64,000 bases of DNA from Sacculina carcini. Taxonomy: Eukaryota; Arthropoda; Thecostraca; Sacculinidae. The notes beneath the pieces were generated by a model that was not told the origin of the DNA, searched no databases, and saw nothing but the letters and a program-made list of their open reading frames with translations. The translations under genes and the position numbers were made by a program. Numbering within the stretch: position 1 is the first letter of the stretch; every line of letters starts with the position of its first letter. The DNA lies in NCBI GenBank assembly GCA_916048095.2, contig OU696583.1, positions 8,738,822 through 8,802,821 on the forward strand, written 5' to 3'. This document shows positions 49,833 through 61,600 of the stretch, piece by piece.

Positions 49833-51392
49833 CGTCATACTGTCGTTGGATAATTTGGTTGGTGGAGCGGTGTGTGCTCGCTTCTGATTGGCTGAGCGGT
49901 CAGTGTGGTGTGGCGTGTGAATATATCAACGATTTGCGCTTGAATAAGATATTTTCTAGTTTGCATTTATGCCAGACAAGTGAGGCTGTTATGTTGGCGT
50001 CACTGATACTTCTATGATATCGTTTGCTTGTGTTTCCGACTGGTTATTTTTCTGGTAATATTCTCGGGATGTGTTTTCTTGTGTCAAATCCATCGTTATT
50101 TTTATGGAAGCAGTTGCGTTCTACTCACGGAGTTTGCCGGCATTTATGGAATGTATTTTTCTAGAACGTTTATGCACGCGTGCATAGACACAGTTGGATG
50201 TTCCAATGTAAGCATCGACCTCAACGATATTGACTACACTTACCTTTATGGAAGACAAGCTCGAATATCAAGCATTCCTCAAATTGCTTTTTTCAATATC
50301 TTGTTTGTTGTGTTCTGCTTGGAATTTTAATTTGTTCGCATTATTTCACAAATTCAACCGCTCATTTGGTCTCGATGAAAAGCTACAATATATCGCAAGC
50401 AATACAAGCCTGCCGCGTTTTTACCCGAACAATTTATTTACTATATTTACCGCTGTGTTTTTTTATTGGAAAGTTAAATGTGCGGGTTTGCAGGCGAGTG
50501 TACGACACAATTATTCACGTGGTCGTTCAATTCTGCGTTGCTCATGCCTGTTCTGAAAGTTGTAGATGAGTTTATAATGGGTGATCTTTGCGATGATAAG
50601 GTTGTTGAATTAAAAAAGCGATTAAATGCAACTGGTATCTGAAATCGAGTGCTGTGTAGATGATCGAGATGATTCCTAGAATCAGTGCAAAGCGGCTCAA
50701 GTTTGTCTACTTTCCTCTGTCCACCAAAAGATGCCGCTGTACATTTGCCATATTTTCCCAGAAAAAATTGAACTCAATTTATTATCAATAATAAAACCAT
50801 TGATTTTTCAATAAATCAAGATAAAATGCACATTATTGAGGAAAGCTGTGTTTTTGTGACAGTTCTATAAAAAAAATATTGGCATACGTTATTGTATTTG
50901 TACTTGTTGCGCTATGTCTGTCTTTTAAATACAGCGGTGTGACCTAGAATGCTTATGTGGGATGTCGTTATGCACTAGAATATATTCATATATCGTGTGT
51001 TGATAAATTTAATGATTTTACTCTATAATAGAAATGCGGATGTGGAGAAAGTGGGTGGTCCATAATAGACCAAGTGGGTGGAATACATTATGGAATATTT
51101 TGTCAGTTGTTTTCGTTCCTTCACCATGATATTTTAACAACGGTTGTTTCTAATGTTTGATATATCCGTTAGAGCAAACGATTAGTTAATGCTGCGATTG
51201 TGCCCTGTAACATCTAGGCGGGTAGACTCTTGGGGTAAGGCACCCGATGTGTTGTAAAAATTATGCGTGTTTGTATGCATGCATACTATTTCATTTGTAT
51301 GCAATTGTGTTTTGTTTATTTGTAAGTACAGTGCGTCGTGCGTATTATAAAGTGTATGACTGCTTCAATTATTCTGGTTCTTGTTTTGGCAG
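49833..51392. other. 3' flank of the BTB-ZF gene and 5' flank of the 48-aa ORF
   Basis: AT-rich unique sequence. AATAAA at 50810 is a candidate poly(A) signal for the BTB-ZF gene. The ORFs of about 100 codons here (50028, 50230) overlap each other in different frames and resemble nothing. TTCTTGTTTTGGCAG ending at 51392 is an acceptor-like site for the next transcript. Confidence 0.5.
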
Positions 51393-51417
51393 GTTGATGT
51401 GTTTTTAGGCGTGCCAA

Positions 51418-51564
51418 ATGTTAGAAAGTCCCGTGTCTAAGATTCTCCTCGGATGGGCTATCCTTGCTTCCATTTGTATACCCGGTTTCATCAAAGTGCG
51501 TCACGATATTAACCGCCGAAGACAAAAGGCTTACGGTATCGAGCCTCCGGAGCACGAAAATTAA
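51418..51564 (+). CDS. 48-aa single-pass membrane protein (unassigned)
   Basis: ATG 51418 to TAA 51564, starting MLESPVSKILLGWAILASIC. One hydrophobic segment (about residues 8-24) is followed by a basic RRRQK stretch and an acidic end. Its size, topology and position next to TIMM10 suggest a small mitochondrial or ER membrane protein. The SKILLG...hydrophobic...basic layout loosely recalls the N-terminus of the complex IV assembly factor PET117, but it is too short and too weak to claim. It begins 26 nt after an acceptor-like site, and its stop is 36 nt before the TIMM10 ATG. Confidence 0.55.
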   Translation: MLESPVSKILLGWAILASICIPGFIKVRHDINRRRQKAYGIEPPEHEN

Positions 51565-51600
51565 CGTTAAAATCCACTTAGTTGACGTCTAATTGTGAGA

Positions 51601-51867
51601 ATGACGGTTTTTTCTGGTGATAATGTTCGGGTGATGCAAGCCCTGGAGATTGAAGTAGTGACCGACATGTTCAACAAAATGGCTCTCTCCTGCTTCCGCA
51701 AGTGCACATGTCGTCGGCATGAGGTGGCGTCACTGTGCACTTCAGAACTGCTGTGTTTGGACCGGTGCGTGGAGAAATACCTGCTGTCCCACGAGCAGAT
51801 CGGTCATAAACTGACCCGAGTCACTCCCGGTCAGGGCAACAGTTTGATGTTGAGTGAAAGTCGGTAG
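51601..51867 (+). CDS. TIMM10: TIMM10, mitochondrial intermembrane-space chaperone
   Basis: Single-exon 88-aa ORF (human TIMM10 is 90). The small-Tim twin CX3C motif is complete: Cys31/Cys35 in SCFRKC and Cys52/Cys56 in CLDRCVEKYL. The flanks match TIMM10 (EVVTDMFNKM for EMMADMYNRM; HEQIGHKLT for HERMGKKLT). In the intermembrane space, Tim9-Tim10 hexamers ferry hydrophobic carriers to TIM22. Extra Cys37 and Cys46 are not part of the motif. No separate promoter is evident, because the upstream 48-aa ORF ends only 36 nt before the start. Start at the first in-frame ATG. Confidence 0.9.
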   Translation: MTVFSGDNVRVMQALEIEVVTDMFNKMALSCFRKCTCRRHEVASLCTSELLCLDRCVEKYLLSHEQIGHKLTRVTPGQGNSLMLSESR

Positions 51868-52659
51868 CAATGGGCTCTGTTTCTACTGTGTGTACAAATG
51901 CTACCGTAGACGTGTTGTAGGACGAGCTTGTGCCGTTTTCTATTGGAATACACTTGCTGATGTTATGTGAGTTTATTTGCTTATTCGCGTCCAAAAGTAA
52001 ATACTAAGTTGCATTAATTAGCCGATACCAGCTCATAAAAACATTATTGAAATAATAACGACTATGATCAGCAACAGTTTTCACGAGAACCTGACGATCA
52101 GTAACTCTCACCTATTACCTCCCTACAACAAGGGGTCCAAAACTGGCTTGACCAACACAATAGGGTTAATATGGGTTCTATAGCGGACCAGGACCAAATT
52201 TCTGCATATTGTTTTGACTAAACTATCCCATGACCTCACTTAAACCTCCACCTCAAACAGTCACCTATACCTTAACACCTCAAACAGTCACTTATATTTA
52301 TATATGCTTTTCTCCAGTATTTGGCTATAAATTCGAATGAAAGAGTCACACAGTCTACTTCCATGTATTGCTAAATACACCGCACACAAAAACAAAGCAA
52401 CGCAACTCTGACAATGCTATACACACAAAAATCACACAATTTACGATACAGAACAATTTTGAAAACAGCGACGTAACTGAAAAATACGACACATCTCATG
52501 TAAGAACAAAAGCAACACTGAAAAACACATGTTAACAATGATGTGATGGTATGCAAGCGTGGGACAATGACTTGTATAATACAACGGCGAGTAAACCAAC
52601 TTCAAAAACTCGATTTACATCACAACTGTTCCAAAAATGACAGCGATTACACAGATTCA
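51868..52659. other. Convergent intergenic region, TIMM10 to MDN1
   Basis: Tail-to-tail 3' flanks, AT-rich, no repeat or gene recognised. It should contain both poly(A) sites. Confidence 0.5.
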
Positions 52660-55600
52660 TCAGCCAGATCCAGCAACTAACTCGAACCACTGACGAAGCG
52701 CATCCGATAGCGAAGACGGAAGACAACTTATATCACGCAACACCATATAAAAAGGAAACGGAAACGAATCAAGGTAAGAGTCGGTACCTAGAACGCGACC
52801 CTCCGGAGAAAAACGTACTACTCGATGATCAAGCACACTATTCTGCGACAACACACTATCGACAATTATGAACAGGAGGAATACACCGGATTGGCGCACG
52901 CGCTGCGCAGCCAAACGCACAGTTTGTTCACCCTCGTGAAATAGTCCCCGACCATCCGAAATTACAATAAGAAGCTGAGAAGACACACGTGCACCGATAC
53001 TCCTTCCGACATTAGTTTGTAGCAACGCCGAAGCGCGATCCAACATATGAGCCATGTTAGTGCGAGTTTGTGAAAAACTGAGTTGTTGTAATAAATGCGC
53101 CCCCGTGGCAGCAGACAAAGGATCGTCAAACTGACGCAGAACCCGGGTATCGTCACCAAAACTCAGCACAGCCAGTTGTCCTGCCTCCAACAGACAGAAA
53201 GCGCGACTCACCAGAGCCAACGACTCAAATGCTAACTGTCGAGAATTGTTGTCCGACATGGACGAGGAGTCATCAATGGCCAACAATATTTGATACTCTC
53301 GTTTTGACGGACAAGTACGTCGCAACCAAATTTTATCCTTTCGAAATTGAGAAGCAATGTAGGTGATTATTTTCCGCATATTGAGACGTTTTCCGGTTCG
53401 ATAGCCTCCGGAAAACTTGGAGCATCTGGTGGGTTCCAAAATAAGTCTCAGTTGTTCGGAAAGGTCTTGAGCAAGTGGAGCAATGACGGTCTCAAACTGG
53501 ATCCAAGTCCGTTCAGCATCACCCTTAGTACACAATTCAGATGTCAGGTCACCAACGCGACGTACCAAATCCTCCCTCAGTCGCATCATCTCAACCTTAC
53601 TCATACTACGTGATTGATCACAAGTGTAACTTTCACTTCTCTGCAGCTTGACTTTAATCGGCCTTTGAACAGTGGAAGTACACACAATGTCTCTTTCTAG
53701 TTTTTCAGCATCGTCCTGCTTCTCTCCAGGAGTGTTAAGCAAGGAATGGGTTGATACGTCGCTTCTTTCGTTATTGTTATTGGTCGGTTTCTGATCACAC
53801 ACAGTACTTTCGTTTAAAGAATCTACATTCATGTCCTCATCCGCCTTACGATCTTCAGAATCATCTATGAATGTTTCTTTCTGAGTGTCAAGTTGACTCT
53901 CGGTAGCAGCATCATAAACGGTAGCGTCATGTCCGTTCGCTGAGTCTTTCATGTGCTGAAAAACATTAGATTCGGCTGAGTTGGATGTTTTATCAGCAGC
54001 TTCATCTTTACATTCATCAGTGAGTGCTGCATTACTCTTATGCGCCCCATCATTTTGTTCTGCAATCGCTCGATCATTGTTTAACACACCCGGTCTGTTC
54101 AGCAAACTGTAGGCATGGCCTGGCTTAGACGCTTGCTTAAATTGACGCACATCACCATTTACGGTTTGATGGCTGACTTCTGAATACTCTGCTGGTCTAA
54201 TGTCCTTCCCATCTTCAGTAGGATGCTCCTCTGAATATCCAGTATGAACGTTACGCTCGTCGTCATCATCCAAACGCGCATCGGTATCATTCATGCCAGA
54301 GCCTCTGTTATTATCAGACTGCTGTAAATTTGATTGTTCTAAAACATCACTCGCACTTTCATCTGCTGATACACTGCCGTTATCAAGATCCATATCCCCA
54401 GATTCAGAAACGTCCTGATCACCATCACATTCGTCAGGCTCGCCTTCATTTCCAGACCCAATACTGCCGACTTCTGTCTCGGAAGGTGACTTTTCGGGTT
54501 CATCACCATCGCAGTGCTCCTCCTGGTCAGGATAATTATGTCGTTGGTCAATATCACCAGCAGATTCACTATTTTCTTCTGGCATGTCCTCATCATTTCC
54601 CTGAGAAGAGTCCAGCATATCAGCGAGCTCAAAATCGTTATCATAATTATCCTCGGGAAAATTATTGTGCAAGTCATCGGTCTGCTCATCCTCGTCTTCT
54701 GCGCATTGATTATCTTCAACTTTCTCACGACGACGGCTTTCTTTCATATCGGTCTTAGCGGTCATGTGAGGATCTTGATCGTCAACATTTCCTGCACCAT
54801 CAGTGTCCTCCATGGAAACTTCTGATTCATTATCACTGCCCCACAAGCGTTCGTCAACCATGTTCTCATCGTACTCACCAACTTCACCATATTCTTTCTC
54901 CACATCAGGCTCATCACCATCATCTTCCTCATCACCATCTTCCTCTTTGCCCTCAACGTCATACGCGGTTCCATCGAAATTATCAGTCATCTCAATACCA
55001 TTTTCTTCTTCCGGAATATTATGATTAGCTTCCTCATCTCGATCTTGCCCGGGCGCAAAAGCCTGCTCAAGTTGATCTTCACTCTCGATTTTATCGGATA
55101 CGTCCTTTTGGCCACACCCCTCTCCTATACCCGCATTTTGAAGATCACGTAAAGTTTCACCAGCCTCAGAATCATCTTTGTTCTCCTCAAAATCGTCCGG
55201 TGTACAAAACCCTTTAACGGTGACATTTGAGAACACGCTCATAACAATCGACAGGAGTTTAAGAGTTGAACGGTACATCTTCAGTTGACCAGCATAAGCA
55301 AAACTGCATAGAAGTTCATATTGTCTCAACATCGGCAAAACCGACCTGATAAGGCACCTAAAATTCACAACTTGAAGGCAACTGACTCTACTACTGTCGA
55401 GCATTCGCACAAGAGATTTAACCAAAGCAATAATTGAGCGCAAATCCAAGTCAGAGATGAACTTATCAATGTTAGATCGCACAAAACAATTATCACTCTT
55501 ATCACAAACATCGTCCTCCGTAGACCCCAAACTTTCCAGCACACAAGCACGCTGGGCACACACCTGAACAGTGACAATCAATCGCTCGATTTTCTTCACA

Positions 55601-58600
55601 AAGTACACCTCTGAATCGTCATGGTCAAAAACTTCGTCACAATCAGCAGATAGATCAATTTCTATCGAATTCAACTCATCAGCCAGCTCTGAAAGATACT
55701 TCAAGAATGGTTTGTGCAAAACACCTCTTTCGGTATCCACCAGAGAGATCAACTCACTGATATGCAGTTTCAATATTCTGGCAAATTTGACACATTCACA
55801 AAGAACATATGCGGAATTATAATCAACTGCGACACAGGCAAACTTTCGCCTGGCTGATAACAAGGAAGATTGATTTTCATCAACCTTCTTGATAATGTCA
55901 CTGCAATCCTCGGACAATTTACCATGCTGAACTATCGCCGGTGCTGAATGCACGTGCAATATATCTGCTGTATCTTCCGAGTAGTCAGGAGCTGATGACA
56001 AGTATACCTTGATACGATGGCATAGCGTAATTACCGAATCAGATATCTTACGAACAGCACAGACTACCTGACTGCCAGAAACACTTGTGTTAGGTGAAGG
56101 TCGCCATTGTTCTTCAGCAGTCGGCAGATCAGAACATGAAGACAAGACGGACAGTTTTTCAATACAAGAAGAAAGACTATGAATCCAGATATTCATGCTA
56201 GACAAACATTTTCTCTGAGTGACAGCACAAGACATCAAATCCGATGTAAACCCACGTATCCTATCCAGGTTGTGAATGCCAACTTCTTTGTGTGGATGAG
56301 ACAGAAGCGATTTCAGTTGGTTGAAACGAAACATTGACTTGCACTCATACTGCGCACAACACTCGGAAAACGCCGGCACGGAGTCATTTGTAGAATACAT
56401 GGGACTCGCCAAGATAAGCTCATTGTGCGCGCAATGATCCTCCCACCTGATAAGACCACGACGGTACGACAAGCCCAGATCTGTGAGAGAGCGATACAGT
56501 TCCACGAGAGCTTGCCTCTTACGTTGGCGCATCCGACTGATTTCCTTCATACGTTTATTTCGATCTTCGCTTTGATCGATAGACCAATTGGAAATACTGA
56601 CCATATATTCACATATCGACGTTGATAAATCACTCATTTGTTTTTCATCAAAATAGTTACATTTCAAATAAAACTTACGGCAAATACGACGAAGGCGCAA
56701 TCGTATTACCTTGAGTTTGGACAAAACTTGTGATCCATCACAAACAGGATGTTGTTCAGATTCATCATTTCTCGACACCAAGAATGTCTTATCAGACAAA
56801 TCGAAGTTTGAGTCAAGCGCATTTTCAACAGCTAGCACAACATCCTGTGCCAGAATACTCTCGAATGTATTATCAAGTATCGATTCATATTGCCGTACAT
56901 GCTTGTAGAGAACTCTATGAGATCTCTTCACTGCATCCTTCATGGACCAAAAATTCGAATCATTCCAACGTGTCAATTTGACAAAATCTTTAACCTTCTG
57001 CTCAATCGGTGAACACAATGATTTGAGGCGACTTTCGACTAGTGGAACGAATTGAGAGAAATAAACATGCAACTGCCAAGTCAGACATACCACAGGTGTT
57101 GGAAACTCCGACATCACCGGTGAAGTCCTGGCCAGTTTAAGGTGGTAGAATAATATCAACTGTAGGCGCGTTTCAAACTCTACAAGAGGTGACTTTACCA
57201 GAAAGTCATGTAACACAGTTATCAGCTCTGCAATAGGCAATACATCGTTCATATACTCATCGAACAAGGCTCTCAGACGTGGCATCCATTTAACAGCCGC
57301 GACACGCTTGTGAAACGCACACGCCTGCAAGCAATAGCTCCAACTGTCAATCTCAAGTTTTCTCCACGTAAACAGCAAGTTTCTGAGGGGATCAAGATAG
57401 GCTTTCAACGATACACCTTGATGAGCGATTTCCTCCCACAATTGAGCCACATTCAGTACATGCTCAACACCACAAGCCACTTTCACTAGAGGAGACGAGA
57501 CAGGAAATGAAAGCACACGCTTCAAGGTGGAAATTATCCGAACGAGCACAGGATTACTCGGAAACTCAACCAGAAGTTTATCAACTCGCGACGAAATTTC
57601 CTCCAAATATCGCTGACACAAAGCAACTTGCGTAACATTCGTGTCATGATACGGTTCGTACGGTTTGTCATCAAAAACACCACATGTTCGACTTGCATCA
57701 GGAGGCGACAATGAACTACTTCTTGAACAAGCAATGTGATGAGCCAAGCAAAGGTCCGCTTCATCATCAGAGTCCAACAACGTGGAATACTCCGATGAAA
57801 GAGAACAAAACAAAGCATATCTCAGATCAAACGAGCAGTCCAGATCAAATTCTAGAGTCTCAAGTCGAAATGTGACCCAAGGAAGCGTGGAACAATGACG
57901 ATACGAGTGCAGAACCAATTGAAACACGCGATACAAACGATGCTGGGAAAACTCCGGCTTTTTATTCGACTGAACAGCTTGCAAAGTTGAATTGTCAGTA
58001 TTCGGCTCTGGATCTTGGCAGACCACATCGACATAATCAGGGAACATAATTTCTATGTTTTCACTCTCGTTGACCGCACTATCATGGGAAGAATATGATT
58101 TAGACTTGTACAACCCCTCTTCCGAACGAGCGCTTTCTTCACGTTGTTTTTCTTCTGTATCCCATAAATCACAAGCTTCATTGGCCAGAATATCAACATG
58201 ATTTAAATCAAGTTCACCGATCAGCGATAGTTTTGCCCTCAACTCAGCCACTTCAACGTCTATCAGATTCAATTTCCACTTGTCCGACAGCGTTGAGGAG
58301 CTACACTTTAGTGTCGAAATCAAACTGTGCAGTTGACTACGAAACATCAAGACCGGCGAAAATCTCGTCCAATCCACAAGATTCAAAAGAACGGAGCGAA
58401 TGCAAAAATCTACAGGCGCTTGAATCTCAACAAGTTTTCTTTGGCACCAGAGAAGCAACGTTGAAAAGCCAAAGTGCACCATCTGTACAGAACAAACAAC
58501 TGGATGTATGAAATCTGGGTAAGCCCAGAAGTCACTCTTGAAACTTGCTATGACCGACGAGAATGACAGAAGTCGCGACGTCAACAACTGTATGACCGAA

Positions 58601-61600
58601 GTCAACTTCATAACGGAACAGTCGCCTTCGAGAGCATCTGACACGCTGGTAAGTACCTTATTAATCGCAGAAAAACTAGCAAATGTGGTGATGATATCGT
58701 AGATTTTCTGTCTCATTTCACCATATTTGCAGGACGGTGGTCTCCAAGTACACTTGGCACCAGATTCTTCAATCTTTCTCGTCAATTCGCCAATACGCTC
58801 CGTCTGCAATTGACGTAGTGGTCTTTGCGTATTAGAGGCATTTTCTGTTCGATAGCCAAATATGGCACATTCAATATCACTAGAAACACGCATGTCTGTT
58901 TTTATCCCAGAAATTTCGTCACAATAATATTCCACAGCTATACGTTTTTCTTGAACAGGATCAACAGATGGCAAGTGAGACAATATGAATAAATACACAC
59001 AACCAAGCATGGTGAATCCTATACCCAACTGTTTCACATCTGGAACTTCACCAGATTGTAAGGTTGCGTGAAATTCCCTCATCCAACGAATGACCCAATC
59101 AGGAAACCCGTCTTTGTGAGTTTCAGTGGACATTGAATTTTCACCATTTGACATTTTCCACACTCTTTCAAGAGTATTCCACATGTGAACAACAGTGGCA
59201 TAAAAACTCGCCAATCGAGTCGTAGCAGAATTCATCAGCAAATATCTGAGTTTCCATAGCACTTTCACAATCAAACTAAAGTATTCACGACGGGCAGCAT
59301 ACTCGCCGATAGTAACACCTGAAATTAAACAGCAATCCGAATTATCCACGCGAAAACTCGACGCAATAGCCGCACTGACACAAGCTGAATAAACATGAGG
59401 ATCAACCAAGCCAGAATGCAAGGAATCTGAGCAATCCATGTCGGACGAAAACACCAAATTAAGATCAGATGTTATCCAGTCCAAAAACAACTGGGCAAAC
59501 AAATAAACGGCACCCTGAGAAAACTCACGCAAGTTACTCTTCGCCAAAACCATTCTGAATGCACAATATTGAGGAGGAATACCCAAATCAGCAGCAGACG
59601 CATCATGAATCGCATGCTCTGAAAAGTCACCGCGCAGAATGGCTGGAATCATTTGAGTCTCTAGTGTTTTTGCCACTTCCCCCAAAAACGCCACGTTAAC
59701 TGACGATACATACGAATCGTTCGCAACTGGCTTTTCATCAATCACTTGCACGTCGAAACTCCTATAAGGACAAGACAACAACCCGACCGACACGAGTCTT
59801 TTTTGAACAGCTGGCAGCACATTCGACCACACAATATCCAAGTCTCCATGATACAAAGAATACCATGCCGCTACCAGGTCATTCAGCACACTTCTTCCAA
59901 CAGGAGTCAATAGGAAATGAAACAACTTAAACCTGTCGTCAACACGAAACTCATCCACTGGTCGAGTGTGACAATAAACATCCAATACAAAAAACAATTT
60001 CTCCAATTCGCGAAAACAATTAGCTCTCTCAGAATCGACATAGGGACAAGGTCTCTCAAAATTCAACGACAAAGAAAGCAGCAAATTTGACGGATCGGTG
60101 TCGTAATGTTGAAATACTGAATTCAAAGAGGATGTCAACTCAAGGAATCGCGATTTTTCATTCAAAGTAGAAGTGATTGGGGTGATGACATTAAGTCTTA
60201 CCCAACTCCAATGCAATGCAATTATAGACACCCACGAATCACTTTCCGACCAGTTCACATGTTTCATACACAAGTCAGAAATACGTTCACACCAAGGCAG
60301 AGCGTTCAACCATACTCTGAGCGCATCTTTTTCGGTGGGAGGCCGAATTGACAAAAGCTCTTGAATCATCTTGTACATTGGCCAAAGATAGCGCACACAA
60401 AGAGGCCACTTCCCAATGTCCATCAACTTGTTCTCCATTGCCAGAGAGATGAGTAGAGGTGGTGATGTTTTCGTCGACAAAGGAACATTTTCTAGCAACT
60501 TGTCTGTCGATTCTCTATAGGCCAGATCAATATTCACATATCCAACAACAATATCAGTCAACGCAGTCAATAAATCACAATCATCGACAGAACAGTACCA
60601 ATTCCTGGAGAGATCCAGAGACGACATCAAAGAAGTTTCACCAACAGACACTCTGGTAGTTATGTTCTTCAGTGAATGTTGCAGACAACAAGTTCCCTCA
60701 TCGGCAACAAAAAGGTTCAAGCTCATCAATGCCCTCTCACTGGAGTACAAAATAGCGTGCTTAACATAAGTATTGGCGTCAGAATTGTGCAAATGTCGGC
60801 TGACTTCTGACCAGAGTAGTCTGCCGAGCACTAGGTCAGCATCGTACATGTAATGCATCAATGAATTGGCACACTTGAAACGGGGTGTGGATTTGCGACG
60901 CGAAATGTGGTCCGCTAACTTGTTATCCAAGTTGGCAAAACATGCTGAATCACTGGATATAGGATCGCCGTCGAAATAAACACGTGAAATCGCCTCTGGC
61001 AAAGCCCGATTAAATGGTGTTCCAAAACAGCACAGCGATGAAGTCAATTCAGCAGCTTTCAAAATCGAATTCGCTCCAGACGACGGACCTGATTGCTCAT
61101 GAATTTTGTAAAGAAGTCTTCGAATGTTTTCATCTTCAATAGAGCATTTGGAGAACAGACTATCCAAGTCATGGTACGAGTAATTCGATTGTAAAGAATC
61201 CATGAAAATTTCAACGCCACGGTTGCGCATAGCTCTGGATAGTTCGCCGTGTGCGGGATTCAACGCCAAAAATATTCTGAATTCTCTATGAGGAACCACT
61301 CGGAATATTTCCCCCTCATTCGACAAACCACGTTCAGTGACTTCAAGAACACCGTCTGACTCCAAAAGACCGTTAAGACGATCCAAAACAGAGGCCTGGC
61401 AAAGATTGACATTGTCAACTAATAGCCAATCACCAGCCTGCATAGCCGATATCAGAGCACTGTCAACCCATTCAAATTTTCCACCGGTGCTAACTGATCC
61501 TTCACAAGTGACGATGCTTTCCAATTCTTGCACAATTCCAATAAAATCGTCACACACTTTTCCACCAATGATTTTCAATAGACGATGCAAAGCATGGCAT

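Noticed and set aside
50028..50569. ORFs of 67-108 codons after the BTB-ZF stop
   Set aside because: Overlapping in different frames, AT-rich, no splice or family support; better read as 3' UTR.
54330..55024. Open frames on both strands across the midasin acidic region
   Set aside because: Biased GAA/GAT codons leave other frames open; they are shadows of MDN1.
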